Shown one piece after another: positions 23,555 through 30,874 of a stretch of DNA of 64,000 nucleotides. The notes under the pieces were generated by a model. It was given only the letters and a program-made list of their open reading frames with translations, made no database searches and was not told the origin of the DNA. The position numbers and the translations under genes are program-made. Origin of the DNA: Ramlibacter monticola (GTDB lineage Bacteria; Pseudomonadota; Gammaproteobacteria; Burkholderiales; Burkholderiaceae_C); the NCBI RefSeq assembly GCF_016722785.1, contig NZ_JAEQNE010000009.1:124001-188000 (forward strand), given 5' to 3'. Positions within the stretch are counted from its first letter, which is position 1. Each line of letters opens with the position of its first letter.

Positions 23555-25024
23555 TCATCCCGGATTGCCGCTCCACAGCTTCCTGTAGGCCGCCGAGCCG
23601 GCGAGCGCCGGCATGTTCGGCCGCAGCACCCAGGCGGACGCAGCCGTGTCCGGCGTCCAGGCGGAACGGCCCAGTCCCAGGCGGCCCTCCGTGGCGCGCA
23701 TCCCGGTGGCTTCCAGCAAGGTCGGGAACATGTCGAAGGACGTCAGGGGCTGCACGCGCTCCGGGAAGGGCGCGGCGCCGACGAAGAGATTGAACACGCG
23801 GCGGTCCGCCCCGCTGCGCAGTTTCGCGTCGACCGGGTTGCCCACGGCCGGGTGGTCTCCGATGATGACCAGGGTGGTGTCCTCGAGATAGCCCTGCTCG
23901 CGGACGAATCGCACGAACTGCGCCAGTTGCGTGCTGGTGCAGCCGACGATGGCGCGGAAGGCGTCCGCTTCGTCGTTCACCGCATCGCGGCGGCAACGCG
24001 GCGAGAGATAGCCGTTCGGATTGTGGGTGTCGAGGGTGAGCAGGGTGAGGTTGAACGGCTGCCCCGCGGCCCGGAGGGCGGCAAGCCGCTCTCGCGCGCG
24101 TGCCAGGAGGGCGTCGTCGTACATGCCCCAGCCGCCCATTTCGGGATCGGGGGTTCCGGGCTGGCGCGCGCCGGCCGCGAGCCATTCTTCCTTGCCCCAG
24201 CGTTCCTGGTAACCGTGATCGTTGAGAAACCGGCCCTTGCCGGAGAACGACAGCGGGGCACCGCCCATGAACACGTTGCGATAGCCGCGTGCCTGCAGGA
24301 GGTCGCCCAGGCAGGTCGCGCCCGGCAGGAAGGTGCGTCCCTCGCCTTCCTTCCGCTCGGCATCGTCGTAGATCGTGAGGGGGATGCCGCATTGCGTGGC
24401 GACCATGGCGGCGATCGTCCATGTCGCGCCCGGCGCCGCGTGGTAGGCAGGCAGGCTCTGGCCGCCGACCGTCCGCAGGGGGGCCAGCAGGTCCGCGCCG
24501 AACAGCGCCGGGTCCGAATAGGACTCCTCCAGGCTTTCGACGTAGATGAGGATGAGGTTGCGCCGCCGCTCTTCCTTCAGGGCCGATGCGGCCGGGGCGC
24601 GGTAGGACTGCGCGAAGCGGTCTTCCTCGAAGTGCGCCGCCGCCCAGGAGAACGCGGAGAACTGCAGCAGCAACATGCTCAGCCCGCCGCCCACCACCAG
24701 GAGCGGCACTGCGCGCGCGCTGCGCGTCCGCCAGAGGCCGCGACCCTGCGCCGCCAGGCCGTGCAGCGCCGAGGCGATGCCGGCCAGGGCCAGTGCCGCT
24801 GCGAGCACCTCCACCAGGAAGGTGGAGACGAAGACCTCGCTCATCTCGACGGCCGCACCTTCGGCGAAGTGCAGGTGGTACAGGATCTGCTCGATCGTGG
24901 GCGAACCGAACTCGCGGTTCACCCAGAGCGCGAGGGCGGCGGCGAAGAAGCCCGCGAAATAGGCGAGGAAGCGGACGGCAGGGGCGCGCCAGCGGACCGC
25001 TTCCCTGTCGTTGATGGGTCCCAT
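23555..25024 (-). CDS. LTA synthase/MdoB-like sulfatase-family membrane enzyme
   Basis: A 489-residue protein with four to five N-terminal hydrophobic segments (RFLAYFAGFFAAALALWV, VSTFLVEVLAAALALAGIA, LLVVGGGLSMLLLQFSAF) and a large periplasmic sulfatase-type domain from about 150. Metal and nucleophile regions are visible: LILIYVESLEESY, PGATWTIAAMVATQCGIPL (the Thr nucleophile position), TLDTHNPNGYLSP and LVIIGDHPAVGN. It resembles phosphoglycerol transferase OpgB/LtaS, and may transfer phosphoglycerol or phosphoethanolamine to periplasmic glycans or lipid A. Classic EptA enzymes have a different N-terminus. It starts 47 bp after the RND pump gene and may belong to that operon. Confidence 0.8.
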   Translation of the reverse strand: MGPINDREAVRWRAPAVRFLAYFAGFFAAALALWVNREFGSPTIEQILYHLHFAEGAAVEMSEVFVSTFLVEVLAAALALAGIASALHGLAAQGRGLWRTRSARAVPLLVVGGGLSMLLLQFSAFSWAAAHFEEDRFAQSYRAPAASALKEERRRNLILIYVESLEESYSDPALFGADLLAPLRTVGGQSLPAYHAAPGATWTIAAMVATQCGIPLTIYDDAERKEGEGRTFLPGATCLGDLLQARGYRNVFMGGAPLSFSGKGRFLNDHGYQERWGKEEWLAAGARQPGTPDPEMGGWGMYDDALLARARERLAALRAAGQPFNLTLLTLDTHNPNGYLSPRCRRDAVNDEADAFRAIVGCTSTQLAQFVRFVREQGYLEDTTLVIIGDHPAVGNPVDAKLRSGADRRVFNLFVGAAPFPERVQPLTSFDMFPTLLEATGMRATEGRLGLGRSAWTPDTAASAWVLRPNMPALAGSAAYRKLWSGNPG

Positions 25025-25071
25025 GGTGCCTGATTCTGGGGCACGGACGCGCGGTGGCGCCCCGCAGCCGC

Positions 25072-28000
25072 TCAGGCGGTCCGGCGCCGCAGACGAGCGG
25101 CCCGGTGCCGCAGGCCGGTGAACCGGCGCCGCAGCCAGTGTTCCGAGTCGTCCACCACCTCGTACACCACCGGCACCACCAGCAGGCTCAGGATCGTCGA
25201 CGTGAACAGCCCGCCGATCACCGCGATCGCCATCGGCGAACGGAAGCTGGGGTCGGCGGTGCCGATGCCCACCGCGATCGGCAGCATGCCGGCGCCCATG
25301 GCGATGGTGGTCATGATGATCGGCCGCGCCCGCTTGTGGCAGGCGTCGAGCAGCGCCTCGAAGCGTCCGAGGCCGCGGTCTCGCCGCGCCACGATCGCGT
25401 ACTCCACCAGCAGGATCGAGTTCTTGGTCGCGATCCCCATCAGCATGATCAGCCCGATCAGCGAAGGCATCGAGAAGCTCTTCTGCGCCACCAGCAGGCC
25501 CACGAAGGCGCCGCCCAGCGACAGCGGCAGCGCGCTGAGGATCGTCACCGGATGCAGGAAGTCCTTGAACAGCAGCACCAGCACGATGTAGATGCACAGC
25601 ACGCCGGTGAGCATCGCCAGCCCGAAGCTGGCGAACAGTTCGCCCATCATCTCGGCGTCGCCGACCTGCACCACGCGCACGCCGGGCGGCAGGTTGCGGA
25701 TCGCCGGCAGCTCCTTCACTGCCTCGGCCACCTCGCCCAGCGGCAGGCCGGACAGCTCGATCTCGAAGTTGATGTTGCGCGAGCGGTCGTAGCGGTCGAT
25801 CACCGCCGGCCCGCCGGACAGCTCCAGGGTGGCCACCTGTCCCAGCATCACGGTGCCGCCGCGCGCGCTGGGCACCGACAGCCGCTCCAGCACCCCCAGG
25901 TCCTGCCGCGCGTCCTCGCGCAGCTTCACCACGATCGGCACCTGGCGCTGCGCCAGGTTCAGTTTCGGCAGCGCCACGTCGAAGTCGCCGGCGGTCGCGA
26001 TGCGCAGGGTGTCGCCGATCGCCTGGCTGGTGACGCCGAGGTCGGCGGCCCGCGCGAAGTCCGGCCGCACCACGATCTCCGGCCGGATCAGGCTCGCGGT
26101 GGAGGCGATCTGCCCCAGCCCGGGGATGGTGCGCAGGTCCTTCTGCACCGCCACCGCCGCGTCGCCCAGCGCCCGCGGGTCCTCGCCGGTGAGCACCAGG
26201 ATGTACTTCTCGCCCGAGCCGCCCAGGCCCACCTTGCTCCGCGTGCCGGGCAGCGCCTCCAGCGCGGTGCGGATCTGGTTCTCGATGCCCTGCTTGCGCG
26301 GACGGTCGCCGCGTTCGTCCAGCAGGATGGTGAGCGTGGCCTTGCGCGCCTCGGCTGCGCCGACGTTGGCCATGGGGTCGCCACCGGCGCTGCCGCCGCC
26401 AATGGTGGTGTAGACGCTGCGCACGTGCTTCACCCGCAGCACGGCGCGGCGTGCTTCCTCCGCTGCCGCGCGGGTCTGCTGCAGCGTGGACCCGGGCGGC
26501 AGCTCCAGGTAGACCTGGGTCTGCGAGTTGTCGTCGGGCGGGATGAAGCCGGTGGGCAGCAGCGGAATCAGGGCCACCGAGGCGAAGAAGAACAGCGTGG
26601 CGAGGATCATCGTCTTCACGCGGTTCGTCATGCTCCAGCGCACGGCGCGCATGTAGAGACGCATCCACGCCGGATCGCCGTGGTCGTGGTGGTGCGGCTT
26701 GAGCAGGTAGGCGGCCATCATCGGCGTCAGCAGGCGCGCGACCACCAGCGAGGCGAACACCGCGAGCGCGGCGGTCCAGCCGAACTGCTTGAAGAACTTG
26801 CCCGCGATGCCGCTCATGAAGGCGGTGGGCAGGAACACCGCGATCAGCGTGAAGGTGGTGGCGATCACCGCCAGCCCGATTTCGTCCGCCGCCTCCATCG
26901 CCGCCTGGTAGGGCGTCTTGCCCATGCGCAGGTGGCGCACGATGTTCTCGACCTCCACGATGGCGTCGTCGACCAGGATGCCGATCACCAGCGACAGCGC
27001 CAGCAGCGTCACCACGTTGATGCTGAAGCCCAGCAGGTGCATGCCGATGAAGGCCGGGATCACCGACATCGGCAGCGCCACGGCCGACACGAAGGTGGCG
27101 CGGAAGTCGCGCAGGAACAGCCACACGACCAGCACCGCCAGGATGGCGCCCTCGTACAGCAGGTGCAGCGAGCCCTCGTATTCCTCCTGCACCGGCGTGA
27201 CGAAGTCGAAGGCCTGGGTGAGCTGGAGGTCCGGGTGCTGCGCCTTCAGTTCGTCCAGCGCCTTGCGCACGGCCGCGCCGACCTGCACTTCGCTCTCGCC
27301 GCGGCTGCGCGACACCTCGAAGCCCACCACCGGCTTGCCATCGAGCAAGGCCGCCGCGCGCGGCTCGGCGATCGTGTCGGAGACTTCGGCGATGTCCTGC
27401 AGCTGGATCTTGCGGCCGCCGGGGATCGCGATCTGCATCGAGCCGATCTCGCGCGCCGTCTGCACGGTGGCCAGCGTGCGCACCGGCTGCTCGCCGCCGC
27501 CCACGTCGGCGCGGCCGCCGGCGCTTTCCACCTGCACCTGGCGCAGCTGGCGCGAGAGGTCGGCCGTTGTGATGCCCAGCCCTTCCAGCTTCACCGGATC
27601 GAGCGCCACGCGGATCTCGCGCGTGACGCCGCCCACGCGGTTCACCGCGCCGACGCCCGGGACCGCGAGCAGCTTGCGCGAAAGGTCGTTGTCCACGAAC
27701 CAGGAGAGCGCTTCGTCGTCCATGCCGCGCGAGGCGATGGTGAAGGCGAGCATCGGCTGGCTCGCCAGCTCCAGCTTGTTGACGATGGGATCGCGCAGGT
27801 CGGAAGGCAGGTCCGAGCGCACGCGCGCGACCGCCGAGCGCACGTCGTCCACGGCCTCCTGCACCGGCTTCTCCAGCCGGAATTCGACGGTGAGGGTGAC
27901 CACGCCGTCCTGCACCTTCGTCATGATGTGCTTGAGGCCCTGGATCGTCGCGATCGCGTTCTCGATCTTGCGGGCGACGTCGGTCTCCAGCTGCTGGGGC

Positions 28001-28164
28001 GAGCCGCCGGGCAGCGAGGCCGTGACCATCACCGTCGGCAGGTCGATGTCGGGGAAGTTCTGGACCTTCATCGCCTTGAAGGACAGCAGCCCCGCGAACG
28101 TGAGCAGCACGAACAGCATCACCGACGGGATCGGGTTGCGGATGGACCAGGCGGAGAAATTCAT
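25072..28164 (-). CDS. RND efflux transporter, inner-membrane pump (HAE1/MdtBC-like)
   Basis: A 1030-residue pump with the standard RND layout: TM1 after MNFSAWSIRNPIPSVMLFVL, a large periplasmic loop, TM2-6, a second loop and TM7-12. Proton-relay aspartates are present in LVIGILVDDAIVEVENIV (TM4), and LGFSINVVTLLALS precedes them. The last helices carry the usual GIATKNSILLVEYA. It should drive drug, solvent or metabolite export through the outer membrane together with the adaptor and channel encoded just upstream. Length is normal (about 1030-1050). The ATG at 28164 follows the adaptor stop by 17 bp. The histidine-rich LKPHHHDHGDP cytoplasmic loop between TM6 and TM7 is unusual and could bind metal. 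Confidence 0.93.
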   Translation of the reverse strand: MNFSAWSIRNPIPSVMLFVLLTFAGLLSFKAMKVQNFPDIDLPTVMVTASLPGGSPQQLETDVARKIENAIATIQGLKHIMTKVQDGVVTLTVEFRLEKPVQEAVDDVRSAVARVRSDLPSDLRDPIVNKLELASQPMLAFTIASRGMDDEALSWFVDNDLSRKLLAVPGVGAVNRVGGVTREIRVALDPVKLEGLGITTADLSRQLRQVQVESAGGRADVGGGEQPVRTLATVQTAREIGSMQIAIPGGRKIQLQDIAEVSDTIAEPRAAALLDGKPVVGFEVSRSRGESEVQVGAAVRKALDELKAQHPDLQLTQAFDFVTPVQEEYEGSLHLLYEGAILAVLVVWLFLRDFRATFVSAVALPMSVIPAFIGMHLLGFSINVVTLLALSLVIGILVDDAIVEVENIVRHLRMGKTPYQAAMEAADEIGLAVIATTFTLIAVFLPTAFMSGIAGKFFKQFGWTAALAVFASLVVARLLTPMMAAYLLKPHHHDHGDPAWMRLYMRAVRWSMTNRVKTMILATLFFFASVALIPLLPTGFIPPDDNSQTQVYLELPPGSTLQQTRAAAEEARRAVLRVKHVRSVYTTIGGGSAGGDPMANVGAAEARKATLTILLDERGDRPRKQGIENQIRTALEALPGTRSKVGLGGSGEKYILVLTGEDPRALGDAAVAVQKDLRTIPGLGQIASTASLIRPEIVVRPDFARAADLGVTSQAIGDTLRIATAGDFDVALPKLNLAQRQVPIVVKLREDARQDLGVLERLSVPSARGGTVMLGQVATLELSGGPAVIDRYDRSRNINFEIELSGLPLGEVAEAVKELPAIRNLPPGVRVVQVGDAEMMGELFASFGLAMLTGVLCIYIVLVLLFKDFLHPVTILSALPLSLGGAFVGLLVAQKSFSMPSLIGLIMLMGIATKNSILLVEYAIVARRDRGLGRFEALLDACHKRARPIIMTTIAMGAGMLPIAVGIGTADPSFRSPMAIAVIGGLFTSTILSLLVVPVVYEVVDDSEHWLRRRFTGLRHRAARLRRRTA

Positions 28165-28181
28165 GGCGCGCCTTTCGCGTC

Positions 28182-29360
28182 TCAGCGCTGCGCGCTTGCG
28201 GGTGCGGAGGCCGGCGCCGAGGCCGCGCCGGCGGCCGCGGCGGGCGTGGCGCTGGCCGGGCCGTCCGCCACCCGGACGAGGTCGCCGTCGTTGAGGAAGC
28301 CGCCGCCGCTGGCCACCAGCTTCATGTCGGCGGTGACGCCCGCCAGCACCTGCACGCGGTCGCCCGCGATGCGGCCGGTCTGCACCTTCACCTGCGACAC
28401 GCGGTTGTCCGGATTGACGCGCAGCACGTAGCTGAAGCCTTCGCGCACGACGATGGCCGGCTGCGGCACGGTCAGTGCCGGCGCCGCGCCGAGGTCGAAT
28501 TCCCCGCGCGCGTACATGCCGGCGCGGGCGCTGTCGGCGGCGGGACCGGGCAGCGGGTGCACGTCCACGTAGACGATGGCGATGCGGGTCTGCGGATCGA
28601 CCGTGGGGCCGATCATGCGCACCCGGCCCTCGAGCCGGGCGCCGCTGGGGGAGGTGACCAGCGCGCGGGTACCCGCCGTCAGCCGGCCCAGTTCCGCCGA
28701 CGTGACCTCGGCCCTCCATTCGAGCCGGCCCTTGCGGATCAGGCGGAACAGCTCCGTGCCGTTGTTGATCACCGCGCCGACCGTCGCCGCGCGCGCCGAG
28801 ATCACGCCGTCGTCGGGCGCATGCACGGCCGCCTGCGCCAGCCGCACCCTCTGCTGCTGCAGCTGCGCCGCCGCGGCCGCCACCCGCGCCTTGGCCGTGG
28901 CCTCGCCGGTGACGTACTGGTTGATCTGCGAGGCGCTCATCGCCCCGGTCTGCGACAGCGTGCGGGCGCGCGCCGCGTTGTTGGCCGCCTCGGCGGCGCT
29001 CGCCTCGGCTTCGGCCAGCGCGGCCTGCGCCTGCGCCGCTTCGGCCTGCACCGTGCCGGCATCGAAGCGGGCCAGCACCTGGCCGCGCCGCACGCGGTCG
29101 CCCACGTTGACCAGCACTTCGGAGATCCGCAGGCCGTTGCCCTCGGCGCCGACGCTGGCTTCCTGCCAGGCGGCCAGGTTGCCGTTGGCGGCGAGGGTCA
29201 GGGGCAGCATGACCTGCTGCGGCGTCACGGTGGTCACGGTCAGGGCGGGCTTGGTCGTGGCCGCGGGCTTCTTCGCGGCCTCTTCCTTGTTGCCGCAGGC
29301 CGCCAGCAGGGTCGCGAGCGCCAGCAGGCCCGCCGTGGTACGGAGCGAAAGGGAAATCAC
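28182..29360 (-). CDS. RND efflux periplasmic adaptor (membrane fusion) lipoprotein
   Basis: A 392-residue protein starting at GTG 29360. It has a lipoprotein signal with lipobox LLAAC (Cys22). Two lipoyl-like half-motifs (ASVGAEGNGLRISEVLVNVG and ARAATVGAVINNGTELFRLI) flank an alpha-helical hairpin rich in Ala and Gln (about 95-180), followed by the beta-barrel and membrane-proximal domains. It would bridge the inner-membrane pump and the outer-membrane channel. The start overlaps the stop of the upstream channel gene (GTGA), and the pump gene follows after 17 bp, so the three subunits are translated in a fixed order. The C-terminus is an Ala/Pro/Ser-rich tail of about 30 residues. Confidence 0.92.
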   Translation of the reverse strand: MISLSLRTTAGLLALATLLAACGNKEEAAKKPAATTKPALTVTTVTPQQVMLPLTLAANGNLAAWQEASVGAEGNGLRISEVLVNVGDRVRRGQVLARFDAGTVQAEAAQAQAALAEAEASAAEAANNAARARTLSQTGAMSASQINQYVTGEATAKARVAAAAAQLQQQRVRLAQAAVHAPDDGVISARAATVGAVINNGTELFRLIRKGRLEWRAEVTSAELGRLTAGTRALVTSPSGARLEGRVRMIGPTVDPQTRIAIVYVDVHPLPGPAADSARAGMYARGEFDLGAAPALTVPQPAIVVREGFSYVLRVNPDNRVSQVKVQTGRIAGDRVQVLAGVTADMKLVASGGGFLNDGDLVRVADGPASATPAAAAGAASAPASAPASAQR

Positions 29361-30802
29361 TGGGCCACTTCCTCGTTCTGGGATTCGGTACGGGCGCTGT
29401 TCTCCGGGCGCTGCCAGCCGCCGCCGAGGGCGCGGTACAGCGCGATCCAGGCGGCCACGCGGTCGCGCTGGACACCCACCAGGGTCAGCTCGGCGACCAG
29501 CAGGGTGCGGCGCTGGTCCTCCAACTCGATCAGCGTGCCGAGCCCGGCGCGGTAGCGGGCGTCGTTCGCCGCCAGCGAGATCCGGTAGCCTTCCACCGCG
29601 GTGCGGGCGTCCTCGGCGCGCGCGCGGGCGCTTTCCAGGTTCACCAGCGCCTCCTCGACTTCGCGCACGGCCTGCCGCACCCGCGCGCGGTACTGGACCA
29701 CGGCTTCGTCGTAGCGGACCCGGGCCGCGTCCGTGGCGGCGGCGCGGCGACCGGCGTCGAACAGCGGCATGCTCAACGCGAGCGGGCCGATCGCCCAGGT
29801 CTGCAAGTGGAGGGTCTGGCCGCCCGCGCGGATCGTGCCGCTGCCGACCTGGCCGGTGAGCGTCAGGCGCGGGAACTGGTCGGCGAGGAAGGCGCCGACG
29901 TCGGCGCTGGCCGCCTCCACGTTGCGCTCGGCCGCGTAGACGTCCGGCCGCTGCGCGAGCAGGGCCGCCGGCAGCGGCGGGATCGCATCGTCGGCGATGC
30001 CGGCCGGTTCCGTCCAGCCTTCGGCCAGCCGACGCCGGAGTTCGGGTTCGCCGACGCCGGTGAGCGCGACCAGGCCCTTCACCAGCAGTTCGCATTGCGC
30101 GTTCTGCTGCAACGCGCGTACGGCGCCTTCGGCCGCGCTGGCGCGCGCCTGGGCGGCGACCGCCGGCGCGGTGAAGCCGGCCTCGGCGCTGAGTCCCGTC
30201 AGCCGTGCAGTTTCGGCGCGGGACTGCGCGTCGTTGCGCGTGACCTCGAGCTGGCGCTCGCAGATGCGCAGGTCGAAATACGTGGTGGCGGTCTCCGCCG
30301 CGATGGCGACGCGGGCGTCGTGCCAGCCGGCCTCGGCGCCGCGCAGGCGCGCGCCGGCGGCGTCCGCCTGCGACTGGCGGGCGCCGAACAGGTCGATCTC
30401 CCAGCTGGCCTGCACCGTGGACTGCAGGACCGTGGAGACCGGTCCTCCGCCCACCACCTGCCCGGCCTGGGAATTGCCGCGGGTCGCGGAGGCGTTCAGG
30501 TCGACCGCGGGCAGCTGGGCAGCCTGGGCGGCGACGCGGTTCGCGCGCGCTTCGGCGATGCGGGTGCCGGCGGTGGCGACGTCGGGGCTCACCGCCTGCG
30601 CGGCCGCGATCAGGTCGACCAGGACCGGCTCGCGGAACTGCTGCCACCATTGCGACAGGTCGACCAACCGGCCGCCGTGCGGCAAGGGGGCATACCAGCG
30701 CGGCGCCGCTTCGGACTCGACGGCGGCGGGCGGACGGGGCAGCGCGCAGCCGGCCAGCAACAGCAACAGGCCGGCCGCCGCGAGGGGGCGCAAGTGGGTC
30801 AT
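29357..30802 (-). CDS. RND efflux outer-membrane channel lipoprotein (NodT/OprM type)
   Basis: A 481-residue TolC-family protein. The signal peptide ends in the lipobox LLAGC (Cys19). The core contains the duplicated coiled-coil pattern of OprM-like channels (VAAQAAQLPAVDLNASATRG, QASWEIDLFGARQSQADAAG, LRICERQLEVTRNDAQSRAE). It forms the trimeric exit duct for the tripartite pump encoded downstream. This is the first gene of the operon; the promoter must lie in the 72-bp gap after glnE unless it is read through. All features are ordinary for the family. Confidence 0.92.
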   Translation of the reverse strand: MTHLRPLAAAGLLLLLAGCALPRPPAAVESEAAPRWYAPLPHGGRLVDLSQWWQQFREPVLVDLIAAAQAVSPDVATAGTRIAEARANRVAAQAAQLPAVDLNASATRGNSQAGQVVGGGPVSTVLQSTVQASWEIDLFGARQSQADAAGARLRGAEAGWHDARVAIAAETATTYFDLRICERQLEVTRNDAQSRAETARLTGLSAEAGFTAPAVAAQARASAAEGAVRALQQNAQCELLVKGLVALTGVGEPELRRRLAEGWTEPAGIADDAIPPLPAALLAQRPDVYAAERNVEAASADVGAFLADQFPRLTLTGQVGSGTIRAGGQTLHLQTWAIGPLALSMPLFDAGRRAAATDAARVRYDEAVVQYRARVRQAVREVEEALVNLESARARAEDARTAVEGYRISLAANDARYRAGLGTLIELEDQRRTLLVAELTLVGVQRDRVAAWIALYRALGGGWQRPENSARTESQNEEVAQ

Positions 30803-30839
30803 TCCAGGATCTTCGGAGAGCCCGCCAGCCTACCACCGG

Positions 30840-30858
30840 CCCCACCGCCGCGGTGGGG
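30840..30858 (-). terminator. GC-rich hairpin between glnE and the efflux operon
   Basis: CCCCACC and GGTGGGG pair around a 5-nt GC loop (extendable to 9 bp with a 1-nt centre), 17 bp after the glnE stop on the minus strand. No T-run follows, so it may only pause or partly end transcription. Confidence 0.35.
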
Positions 30859-30874
30859 AGGGCGGTCTATCGGG

